Shown: one piece after another, positions 48,570 to 56,410 of the stretch | Layout of the letters: each line of letters begins with the position of its first letter | Position numbering within the stretch: the stretch's first letter is position 1 | NCBI GenBank assembly: GCA_965262175.1 | Contig: CBDHES010000010.1 | Span: forward strand, 186,001 to 250,000 | Reading direction: 5' to 3' | DNA from: CADEDH01 sp965262175 | GTDB taxonomy: Bacteria > Actinomycetota > Acidimicrobiia > Acidimicrobiales > SZUA-35 | Length of the DNA stretch: 64,000 nt | Program-made: the position numbers and the translations under genes | Notes under the pieces: generated by a model | Told to the model about the DNA's origin: nothing | Database searches by the model: none | Seen by the model: only the letters and a program-made list of their open reading frames with translations

Positions 48570-49262
48570 CTACGGGACCAGCTCGGCCAGAAGGTCGAGC
48601 TGAGGACCGGTCGGCGGCTCGCCCAGCTCCGAGCGGAACTCCCCCGGTCCGACCTGCCAGGCGGCGAAGCTCTCGGCGAAGTCCCCGGCCCCGGTCGCGA
48701 AGTCGGCGGCCCGACTACCCGGCCACCACGGCGCGTCGTCGATCCCCCGGGCCTCCTGCCAGCGCCGGCGATCGTCGCCGTCGTTGTAGGTGACGTCGAG
48801 CGCGTGGCCCAACTCGTGGGCGATCACGTGGACCAGGAGGTCGGCCGGCTGATCCGGTCGGACGTTGATCTCGATCACCCGTTCCTCGGTCAACGTGTAC
48901 CCGTAGGCTCCCCGGTCGGCGGGCACGAACCGGATCTCCCAACCCGGGAGGCGATCCCGCCACGGGTAGGCGATCGAGTCGAGCGCCGCCTCGCCCCGCC
49001 GACGGGCGTCGGCCGAGCGCTCGCCGTCGCCCCGGGCTGCGATCGTGGCGGCGGTGCTGGTCGTGGTCGGATCGGCCCTCGTGTCGTCGGGGAAGTCCAT
49101 CCCGGCCGCCGCGGCCTGCTCGGTCGCCGACAGATCCGACGAGATCCGGCTGGCGGCGGTGGCCCCCACGATGGCCACCACCATCACCAGCACCTGGATC
49201 GGACCCCGCCACCGACGGTGCCATCGCACGCCGTGCCGCTCCGTCGGGTAGTCCGCCACCAT
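48570..49262 (-). CDS. Membrane-anchored zinc metalloprotease-like protein (HExxH)
   Basis: 230 residues. A basic start is followed by a helix (IQVLVMVVAIVGATAA) near 22-38, an Asp/Thr-rich stalk and a domain with AHELGHALDVTYND: HExxH with two zinc His and catalytic Glu. The Glu of GDFAESFAAWQVGP, about 45 residues later, is a plausible third ligand, giving a gluzincin-like site outside the membrane. TACCGT ends 7 nt before the ATG. Target unknown. Confidence 0.78.
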   Translation of the reverse strand: MVADYPTERHGVRWHRRWRGPIQVLVMVVAIVGATAASRISSDLSATEQAAAAGMDFPDDTRADPTTTSTAATIAARGDGERSADARRRGEAALDSIAYPWRDRLPGWEIRFVPADRGAYGYTLTEERVIEINVRPDQPADLLVHVIAHELGHALDVTYNDGDDRRRWQEARGIDDAPWWPGSRAADFATGAGDFAESFAAWQVGPGEFRSELGEPPTGPQLDLLAELVP

Positions 49263-49374
49263 GGTCTCGACGGTACGGGTGGGGGCCTGAGGGGACGAGA
49301 GCGGAGCCGCCCAGCTCGCGCTCGCCGGTCCGGGTCGTTCGGCCCACGACGAGGCCGTCCCTAGGCTGGGGGCC

Positions 49375-51024
49375 ATGGAGCTCGCCCTCGAACCGCACCC
49401 GACCTTCGCCGGCCGCCCCGGTCCGCTGCTGATCGTGATCGCCGACGGGGTGGGCGTCGCCCCGCCGGGACCGAGCAACGCCGTCACCCAGGCCCACACC
49501 CCAGCCCTCGACGGGCTGTGCCAGCCTCCCCGGTACACCGAGCTGGCCGCCCACGGAACCGCCGTCGGGCTCCCCTCCGACGGCGACATGGGCAACAGCG
49601 AGGTCGGGCACAACGCCATCGGTGCCGGACGGGTCTTCGCCCAGGGAGCCAAGCTGGTCAACCGAGCCCTCGACGAGGGCACGCTGTTCCAGACCGACGT
49701 CTGGCGGACGGCGATCGACCGGTCGCTCGCCGGCGGCACCCTCCACTTCATCGGGCTCCACAGCGACGGCAACGTCCACGCCCACACCGACCACCTCTAC
49801 CGGCTCCTCGGCCAGGCCGCCGCCGAGGGCGTTGCACGGGCCCGGCTCCACCTGCTCCTCGACGGGCGCGACACCCCGGCCCGCTCGGCGCTCGGCTACC
49901 TGACCGAGACCGAGGCCGTGCTCTCCCGCCTCGCCACCGAGCACGGCGTCGACTACCGGATCGCCTCCGGCGGGGGGCGGATGACGATCACCATGGACCG
50001 CTACGGGGCCGACTGGGACATGGTCAAGCGGGGCTACGAGTGCCATACCCACGGCGTCGGTCGGGCCTTCGCGTCGGCGGCCGAGGCGGTGGAGACGATG
50101 TACGCCGAGAGCGACGCCGGCGACCAGTACCTCGACGCCTTCGTGATCGTCGATGACGATGGCACCGATGGCCCACTGCCGGTGGGGACGATGGCCGACG
50201 GCGACTCGGTGATCATGTTCAACTTTCGCGGTGATCGGGCCATCGAGATCTCCCAGGCCTACGAGGACGACGACTTCACCGCCTTCGACCGGACCGCCGC
50301 CGGACCGCGGCCGGAGGTGTTCTACGCCGGGATGCTCCAGTACGACGGCGACGCGCTCGTTCCCGCCCGGTACCTCGTCGACCCGCCGGCCATCGACCGG
50401 ACGATGGGGGAGTACCTGTGCGCGGCGGGCGTCCGTTCCTTCGCGGTGTCCGAGACCCAGAAGTTCGGCCACGTGACCTACTTCTGGAACGGCAACCGGT
50501 CCGGGTACCTCGACGAGGACCTCGAGACCTACGTCGAGATCCCGTCCGACAACGTCGAGTTCAACAAGACCCCGGGGATGAAGGCCCGGGAGATCACCGC
50601 CGCCACGATCGAGCTGCTCGAGAGCGGCGACTACCGGTTCGGTCGGATCAACTTCGCCAACGGCGACATGGTGGGCCACACCGGCGTGCTCGACGCCACG
50701 ACCGAGGCGATGGAGGCCGTCGACGAGTGCATGGAACGGCTCCGGGCGACCGTCGAGCGGCTCGGGGGCGTGCTCATCTACACCGCCGACCACGGCAACG
50801 CCGACATCATGTACACCGAGGCCGCCGACGGGACCCGCTCCCCGGTGACCTCCCACACGCTTTCACCGGTGCCGTTCGCCATCTTCGATCCGGGCTACGA
50901 CGGCGAGTACGAGCTGGCTCCGCCCGACGACGCCGGCCTCTCCCACATCGCCGCCACCACCCTCAACCTGCTCGGCTACACCGCCCCCGATGGCTACCAG
51001 CCGAGCATGCTCCGGTTCGCCTGA
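49375..51024 (+). CDS. gpmI: 2,3-bisphosphoglycerate-independent phosphoglycerate mutase
   Basis: 549 residues, slightly longer than usual (about 510). It interconverts 3- and 2-phosphoglycerate in glycolysis. DGDMGNSEVGHNAIGAGR holds the nucleophilic Ser; HSDGNVHAH, DGRDTPARSA, FNFRGDRAIE, KFGHVTYFWNG and YTADHGNADIM supply the two-manganese site. TAGGCT ends 7 nt before the ATG. The gene stands alone rather than with gapA-pgk-tpiA. Confidence 0.95.
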   Translation: MELALEPHPTFAGRPGPLLIVIADGVGVAPPGPSNAVTQAHTPALDGLCQPPRYTELAAHGTAVGLPSDGDMGNSEVGHNAIGAGRVFAQGAKLVNRALDEGTLFQTDVWRTAIDRSLAGGTLHFIGLHSDGNVHAHTDHLYRLLGQAAAEGVARARLHLLLDGRDTPARSALGYLTETEAVLSRLATEHGVDYRIASGGGRMTITMDRYGADWDMVKRGYECHTHGVGRAFASAAEAVETMYAESDAGDQYLDAFVIVDDDGTDGPLPVGTMADGDSVIMFNFRGDRAIEISQAYEDDDFTAFDRTAAGPRPEVFYAGMLQYDGDALVPARYLVDPPAIDRTMGEYLCAAGVRSFAVSETQKFGHVTYFWNGNRSGYLDEDLETYVEIPSDNVEFNKTPGMKAREITAATIELLESGDYRFGRINFANGDMVGHTGVLDATTEAMEAVDECMERLRATVERLGGVLIYTADHGNADIMYTEAADGTRSPVTSHTLSPVPFAIFDPGYDGEYELAPPDDAGLSHIAATTLNLLGYTAPDGYQPSMLRFA

Positions 51025-51048
51025 GCAGGGACGGTTCAACCGGGCCAC

Positions 51049-51067
51049 CGAGGTGCCGATCACCTCG
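51049..51067 (+). terminator. Possible terminator behind gpmI
   Basis: CGAGGTG, CCGAT, CACCTCG, a perfect 7-bp stem 25 bp past the gpmI stop. No T tract; evidence is position and symmetry. Confidence 0.35.
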
Positions 51068-51219
51068 ATGTGAGGTCGGCGTCACCGGATCGTGACGAGC
51101 GACCGGAGGACCAAGGTCACTTCCGGTCTGAAGTTGGTCGGCTGACGCCGATCGGCACCGTAGCGCGCCTATCCTCGCTCCGGGGTAGCTGGGAAACGTG
51201 CAATGCCGCGGAGGGCCCG

Positions 51220-51381
51220 GTGTCTGACAACGACGTCACGAGAGATCCATGGTGGTCTCGCCTACTCATCACGGGAACGTACCTCGGCGCGCTCGCCGCG
51301 CTGATCGCCGTCGCCTCGACCGGCGTCGAGGTCCCCACCGACGGTCCCCTCATCGAAGCCGTCCGCTCCATAGCGCCGTAG
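51220..51381 (+). CDS. Small single-helix membrane protein (53 aa)
   Basis: 53 residues from GTG at 51220 (GGAGGG four nt upstream): a polar start VSDNDVTRDPWWSR, a helix LLITGTYLGALAALIAVAST and a short tail. Too short for family assignment. The frame opens further upstream but that part is implausible. It may be real because hydrophobicity and start signal agree. Confidence 0.45.
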   Translation: MSDNDVTRDPWWSRLLITGTYLGALAALIAVASTGVEVPTDGPLIEAVRSIAP

Positions 51382-51873
51382 CACAGGCGGTTCGGCTTCG
51401 GCCGACGCCGAAACGGGCAGTTCTCACTCGACTACCAATGGTTCTCACATCGCCAGGGGAATCTGGCCTCATGCGAGGTGCCGTCGAGCCGATGGATGCG
51501 GGTCGGGGACGGCTCGCGAGGATGCGGAGGTCCTGAATGTGTGGTGGAACGCCTCTGTGGTTGATCGACGGGCCGCGAGAAGAGCTTCGCAGGTTGTCTA
51601 GACAACGCCTGCGCCGCAACCCTCTGATTCGGGATCCCCGAACACGACGACGCATGGATGTAGTGTTCGTGTACGTGGGTTCGGGTGCGGCGAATAGCCG
51701 CCGACATGGGTTCGACCGACAGGTCTCAACGCTGGTCCGCGGTTGTTCTGAACCCTGCTCGGGGGGTAGGATCCCCCTCCGGTCCCGTCTGCGCGGGCGG
51801 GCCAATGGTAGTCGACTATCTCGCGGTTCAAGAACGATCGAGAAGCGTGATAGTGGATGGTGGAGACTGACTG
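51382..51873. other. About 490 bases without a convincing gene
   Basis: No frame on either strand has the codon pattern or start signal of the surrounding genes. The stretch holds a 6-bp stem (TTCGGC/GCCGAA, 51391-51412), a perfect 12-bp palindrome at 51594-51605 and, at its end, a factor-independent terminator. A terminator with no gene before it could close an untranslated RNA. Confidence 0.5.
51594..51605. promoter_or_regulatory. Perfect palindrome TTGTCTAGACAA
   Basis: A 12-bp palindrome flanked by GCAGG and, offset by two bases, CCTGC, giving an extended dyad of about 24 bp. The size and symmetry are those of a dimeric repressor site. It lies in the gene-free stretch 340 bp before the DUF397 gene. 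Confidence 0.45.
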
Positions 51874-51901
51874 AAGCGCACCTTTATTTGGCGCGCTTTT
51901 T
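51874..51901 (+). terminator. Factor-independent terminator
   Basis: AAGCGCACC, TTTATTT loop, GGCGCGCTT, followed by TTT: a 9-bp stem with one mismatch and a short T run, reading on the plus strand only. It stands directly before the DUF397 gene, so it ends an unidentified transcript from upstream. Confidence 0.65.
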
Positions 51902-51934
51902 CCTATTGACAACGACGACAAAGGAAGCCAGAGC

Positions 51935-52273
51935 GTGGACCGTCTCTGGTACGGGACGGATCAAATGACGAACTGGTTGCTCAGTAGCTACTGCGCTAGT
52001 GGGTCCTGCGTGGCTGTCAGGAAACTCACTGACTGCGTTGAGATTGCGGACACCAAAGATGAGTGCAACCAGCCAATCGCCGTCGGTCTTCACGACTGGC
52101 GAGAGTTCATTGCCCGAGTCCCCGCAGAGTCTGCCATCGATTCGCCACTGTCGGTCGAGGTCAATGACAACCTCGTTGTTGTCCGAGGCGCTCTCGAGGA
52201 GCGACTCGTTTTCACCGAGGACGAGTGGGTCGCCTTTGTCCACGGAGCCGAGGCGGGAGAGTTCTCGTTCTGA
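51935..52273 (+). CDS. DUF397-type protein with two DUF397-like units
   Basis: 112 residues. Unit 1 (about 12-62) has LLSSYCASGSCVAVRKLTDC then VEIADTKDE and HDWREFIARV, the full DUF397 pattern. Unit 2 (about 69-112) repeats its later part: SVEVNDNLVVVRGAL, VFTEDEWVAFVHGAEAGEFS. DUF397 proteins are normally about 60-70 residues with one unit. GTG start with AAAGGAAG upstream. It faces the XRE-DUF5753 gene, its usual genomic partner. Confidence 0.75.
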   Translation: MDRLWYGTDQMTNWLLSSYCASGSCVAVRKLTDCVEIADTKDECNQPIAVGLHDWREFIARVPAESAIDSPLSVEVNDNLVVVRGALEERLVFTEDEWVAFVHGAEAGEFSF

Positions 52274-52291
52274 GGAACGCGTCGTAGGCGG

Positions 52292-53161
52292 TCAATCCTT
52301 GGAGATGGCAGTGGCTGTCTTCTGGAGGATGTCGACCGACTCCTCCACTGACAGGCTTGCCTCCCATGCGGTGTCGAAACTGAGTTCGGCGAGATGCACC
52401 TCGTCCGAGGATTCGGTTGGCTTGACCGGTCGGATGCCCTCCTGCCAGAGAACCGTCGGGACGTGCGGGCCGGAGAACCGCATCAGTATCAGTGTCGACG
52501 AGCTGACGAGTGGTCCGAGTGGTTGGGTGAAGGGGATGACGTGGATCGCCAACGTGGCCGACCGGGTCGCGATGGCATCGACCATGTAACGGAGTTGGTC
52601 GCGTTGGACGGTCCCGTCCTCGTTCACGTGTTGATGGAGGGCCGCTTCACTGATCAGAAAGTCGGCCCGGAGAGCGTTTGGGCCGTCGAGCAGCGCTTGA
52701 CGGCGGAGGCGCATCTCGACCAGTCGATCGACATCCACGGGGCGGAAGCCCGGGTCGGACTCGAAAACCGAACGAGCATAACGCTCCGTTTGGAGGAGGC
52801 CGGGGATGAGGAGGCTCTCGAAGTTCCGAATGGCGGTGGCGCCTTGCTCGAGGCCGAAGAAGCGCTGCATCTCGTCGTCGAGCTGGTCGGCGTAGTCGGC
52901 CCACCAGCCGCGTTGGCGGGCGACGGTGCGGAGCTCGTGTAGCTCGGCGAGGGTGGCGTCGTCGAAGCGGAACAGGGCGCCGAGGGCGGTGAGTTTGTCG
53001 GCGGCGAGAACCGTCTTCTCGTGCTCCACCTGGCTCCAGTAGTTTCGGGTGAAGCCCAGCTCGTCGGTGATCTGCTTGACGGTCAGGCCAAGCTCTTCAC
53101 GGCGGCGCTTCAGGCGGAGCGCAAGTTCCCAGCGCGCAACGGTCGGCGAAGCAGGCGCCAC
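52292..53161 (-). CDS. XRE-family regulator with DUF5753
   Basis: 289 residues. The helix-turn-helix is RREELGLTVKQITDELGFTR then NYWSQVEHEKTVL; the rest is DUF5753 (FFGLEQGATAIRNFESLLIP, GLLQTERYARSVFE, LHQHVNEDG). Such proteins with DUF397 partners belong to the WhiJ/BldB-type regulatory pairs of streptomycetes. GTG at 53161 was chosen because AGGAGG lies 8 nt upstream and family members begin there; a longer frame reaches 53278. TACAGT near 53200 may be the -10. Confidence 0.88.
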   Translation of the reverse strand: MAPASPTVARWELALRLKRRREELGLTVKQITDELGFTRNYWSQVEHEKTVLAADKLTALGALFRFDDATLAELHELRTVARQRGWWADYADQLDDEMQRFFGLEQGATAIRNFESLLIPGLLQTERYARSVFESDPGFRPVDVDRLVEMRLRRQALLDGPNALRADFLISEAALHQHVNEDGTVQRDQLRYMVDAIATRSATLAIHVIPFTQPLGPLVSSSTLILMRFSGPHVPTVLWQEGIRPVKPTESSDEVHLAELSFDTAWEASLSVEESVDILQKTATAISKD

Positions 53162-53373
53162 ATCCTCCCCCTCCTGGTCACGGGCGGTGATGGCATCCGG
53201 CGGAACTGTAGTCGACGCCCCCAAACGACCCATCGCCTCCACCTTGGCGTCACGAAGTGTTCGCCATCGGTTCGACACCAGTTCTTTGACAGCTTACCGT
53301 AACCGGTGCAAACCTCGTTACCAACGGACGAGATCAACAAGCTGTTGAGCTTCCCGTCGGATAGGGGGTTTCG

Positions 53374-54455
53374 ATGTCCGAAGGACCGTTGACCATAGGG
53401 TTGGTCGTACCGTCGCTCGCCGCACCTCGCCACGAGGGGTTGGGCCTGGCGGTCGAGGGCCTGGCCCGCGGCCTCCACGACCGGGGTCACGAGGTGCAGA
53501 TCCTCACCGTGACCGATCCACTGGCCAGTCCGCAGTGGGCGACCCAGGTTCAGGTCGTGGCCCGTCAGATCCGCCGAGCGGCCAGCGCCGAAGGCGAGCT
53601 CGGGCGGTGCCACATCGTGCACGATCACACGCTGGCCGGGCTCTTCGTCCGCCCGATCGAGAACCGCATCCCGATCGTCACCACCAATCACGGGCCCTTC
53701 GACGCCGACCCGATCCCCCTGTACCGGCGCCGGCCGACCAGCACGCCCCCCTCGTCGCGCTGTCGTGTGCCCATGCTCGGTCGGCCCCGGAGTCGGTGTC
53801 GGTGGCCACGATCATCCACCCGGGATTCGACCCCGGCCCCTACCGGTACCGGCCCGCCGGATCGACCTACCTCGTCTCGGTCGGTGCCATGGGTCCCGAG
53901 GGCGGCATCGTCGAGGCGATCGAGATCGCCCGGATCACCCGGTCGGTGCTCGTGATCTGCAGTCGGATCGAGACCCCCGACGAGACCGACTACTTCTACA
54001 CCGTCGTCCGCCCCCAGCTCGACATCGACATCCAGTTCGTCGACAACCTGACCGGAGCCGATCGGATCGACCTCCTCGCCGGTGCTCGGGCGGTCGTCCA
54101 CCCGGTGCGGGCCGCCGAGCCGTTCCCGACGGCGATCGTCGAGGCCATGGCGTGTGGGACGCCGGCCCTCACCCTGGCCGGCGGTGCCGCCGTCGAGCTG
54201 ATCGACGACGGCACGACCGGCCTCGTGGCCGACGACGTCGACGGACTCGCCGACCATGTGGCCGGGATCGACGGGCTGAGCCGAGGAGCCTGTCGCCGCC
54301 GCTTCGAGCGCTACTTCGGCCCCGACGAGGTCGCCCGCCACCACGAGGACTTCTACCGGGAAACGATCGCCAGGATCGCCGCCAACGCCAAGACCGGCCC
54401 CGACCACGGCTACTCAGCGCCTGTCGTCGATGGCTGGACCTCGGCGTTCTTCTAA
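53374..54455 (+). pseudogene. GT4-type glycosyltransferase with a frameshift
   Basis: The N-terminal half (MSEGPLTIGLVVPSLAAPRH, VTTNHGPFDADPIPLYRR) reads in one frame from 53374; the C-terminal half (VALSCAHARSAPESVSVATI, AVVHPVRAAEPFPTAIVEAM, ACGTPALTLAGG) reads in the frame one base back. The switch falls between 53733 and the run of six C at 53746-53751; a seventh C would restore one frame of about 360 codons. The catalytic and donor-binding motifs of family 4 are otherwise intact. It is either a recent null allele, a phase-variable tract or a sequencing error. Confidence 0.85.
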
Positions 54456-54466
54456 GGCGCGGCACC

Positions 54467-54506
54467 GGGCCCGGCTGCGACCTGTGGGGGCGTCGCAGTC
54501 GGGCCC
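54467..54506. terminator. Strong bidirectional terminator hairpin
   Basis: Arms at 54467-54481 and 54492-54506 pair over 15 bp (one G-T), with a 10-nt loop; the right arm is followed by TTCTCTC. It fills the gap between the convergent glycosyltransferase and ABC exporter genes. Confidence 0.75.
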
Positions 54507-54541
54507 TTCTCTCGCCCTCGGGCCTCGGGCCCTCGGGCCGG

Positions 54542-56410
54542 TCATCGACCCGATGCGGTCAATCCACGCTGCCAGGCATCGAACAACGAGGCGTACTGAC
54601 CGCCGGCGGCGACGAGCTCGGCGTGAGAGCCCAACTCGACGAGACGGCCGCCATCGACCACCCCGACCCGGTCCGACCGCTCGGCCGTCGACAGCCGATG
54701 GGCGATCACGATCACCGTTCGACCGCCCATCAGCGCCTCCATCGCCTCCTCGACGAGCACCTCGGTGCCGGGGTCGAGGCTCGACGTCGCCTCGTCGAGG
54801 ACCAGCACCGCCGGGTCGACCACCGCCGCCCGGGCCAACGAGACCAGCTGGCGTTCGCCGGCCGACAGCCGGCTGCCCCGTTCCCGGACCACCGTGTCGA
54901 TGCCCTGGGGGAGGGCGGCGATCCGATCCCAGGCACCGATGCGGCGGAGGGCGGCGGTGACGTCGGCGTCGGACGCACCGGGCGCGGCGACTCTGATGTT
55001 GTCGGCCACGGTCCCGGCGAACAGGAACCCCTCCTGAGGGACGACGACGATCCGCTGTCGGAGGCTGGCCACGGTCGCATCCCGGAGGTCGACGCCCCCG
55101 AAGCGGACCGAGCCCTCGACCGGGTCGTACAGCCGGGCCATCAGCTTGGCCAGCGTCGACTTGCCGGCCCCGGTCGGACCGACCAGGGCCAGCCGTTCAC
55201 CGTCGGCCACGGTGACATCGACCGACGACAGGACCATCGGCCCCTCGGAGGCGGTCGGCCCGTCGTCCCCGGTGCCGGTCCCATCACCGCCGGCAGCATC
55301 GTCGTCGTCACCCGCCAGCTGGTAGCGGAACGAGACCCGCTCGACCGTCAGATCGCCCCGGTCCGGCAGCGGTTCGGCCGTGGCTCGCTCGTCGATGGCG
55401 ATCGGCGTGTCGAGGATCCGATAGAGCTTGGCCAGCGACGCGGCGCCCGACTGGACCATGTTGAACAGCAGGCTCAGGTTCTGGACCGGCTCGAACAGGT
55501 TGGCCAACAACAGCACGAAGGCGGCGACGGTGCCGAGGCTCAGCTGGCCCTCCCGGACCATCAGCCCGCCGACGGCGATAGCGAGCGCGGTGGTCGCCAC
55601 CCCGCAGAAGTCGACGATCGGCACGTACCAGGTGGTGATCCGCATCGAGCGCATGTGGGCCCGGTAGAGCCGATCGTTCGTCTCGGCGAACCGGGCCGCC
55701 TCGACGTCCTCCCGGGCGAAGGCCTGCACGACCCGAACGCCGGCGAAGCCTTCCTGGAGGCCCGACAGGGTGGTGGCGATCTCGTCTCGAACCTGGAGGT
55801 AGGCATCGTTGGAGTCCCGCTTGAACTTGATGCTGGCCGGGATGAGGATCGGCAGCACGACGAGCACCACCAGCGTCAGCTGCCAGCTGAGGGCGAGCAG
55901 GGCGGCCAGGGTCAGCCCGAGGAGCAGCGAGGCCGAGATGAACATGACCAGTCCGTACTGGACCAGCTCGGCCATCGAGTCGATGTCGGCGGTCATGCGG
56001 GACACGATCACCCCGGCCTTGGTCCGGTCGAAGTAGCTCATCGGCTGGTTCATGACGTGGCCGAACACCCGGTTGCGGAGGTCCCGGAGGAAGCTCTCAC
56101 CGACCCGGGACAGCTCGTGGATCCCGAACCGGTGGGTCACGTAGGCGATGACCGCGGCGACGACGTAGCCGGCCACGGCCTGGTTGACCACCGAACCGTC
56201 GCCGACCCGGATGCCGGAGTCGATCGCCCACCGGACCAGCATCGGCCCGGCCAGCAGGGCCATGGTCCACGCCACCAGGAGGGCCGCAGCGAGCAGACCG
56301 CGCCGCCGGTAGGGGAGAAGAAAGCGCCCGGTTCGTCGTAGGACCTTGCCGGTCGCCGCCAGATCGAGGGCGTCCTCCTCGTCGACCCCGCTGGCCAGCC
56401 AGCCGGCCAT
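54542..56410 (-). CDS. ABC exporter half-transporter, canonical ATPase subunit
   Basis: 622 residues: membrane domain of six helices (about 30-330) and ATPase domain. Walker A is GPTGAGKST, Walker B is VLVLDEATSSLD with the catalytic Glu, but the signature is LSAGERQ rather than LSGGQ. Its ATG overlaps the stop of the partner gene (TGATG). Together with that gene it should form an asymmetric heterodimer in which this Walker B lies in the active site. Substrate unknown; drug or lipid export is likely. Confidence 0.92.
   Translation of the reverse strand: MAGWLASGVDEEDALDLAATGKVLRRTGRFLLPYRRRGLLAAALLVAWTMALLAGPMLVRWAIDSGIRVGDGSVVNQAVAGYVVAAVIAYVTHRFGIHELSRVGESFLRDLRNRVFGHVMNQPMSYFDRTKAGVIVSRMTADIDSMAELVQYGLVMFISASLLLGLTLAALLALSWQLTLVVLVVLPILIPASIKFKRDSNDAYLQVRDEIATTLSGLQEGFAGVRVVQAFAREDVEAARFAETNDRLYRAHMRSMRITTWYVPIVDFCGVATTALAIAVGGLMVREGQLSLGTVAAFVLLLANLFEPVQNLSLLFNMVQSGAASLAKLYRILDTPIAIDERATAEPLPDRGDLTVERVSFRYQLAGDDDDAAGGDGTGTGDDGPTASEGPMVLSSVDVTVADGERLALVGPTGAGKSTLAKLMARLYDPVEGSVRFGGVDLRDATVASLRQRIVVVPQEGFLFAGTVADNIRVAAPGASDADVTAALRRIGAWDRIAALPQGIDTVVRERGSRLSAGERQLVSLARAAVVDPAVLVLDEATSSLDPGTEVLVEEAMEALMGGRTVIVIAHRLSTAERSDRVGVVDGGRLVELGSHAELVAAGGQYASLFDAWQRGLTASGR

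Noticed and set aside
51537..51968. Possible 143-codon gene in the gene-free stretch
   Set aside because: The product is arginine-rich shadow-like text, there is no start signal, and it would run through the terminator at 51874-51901.
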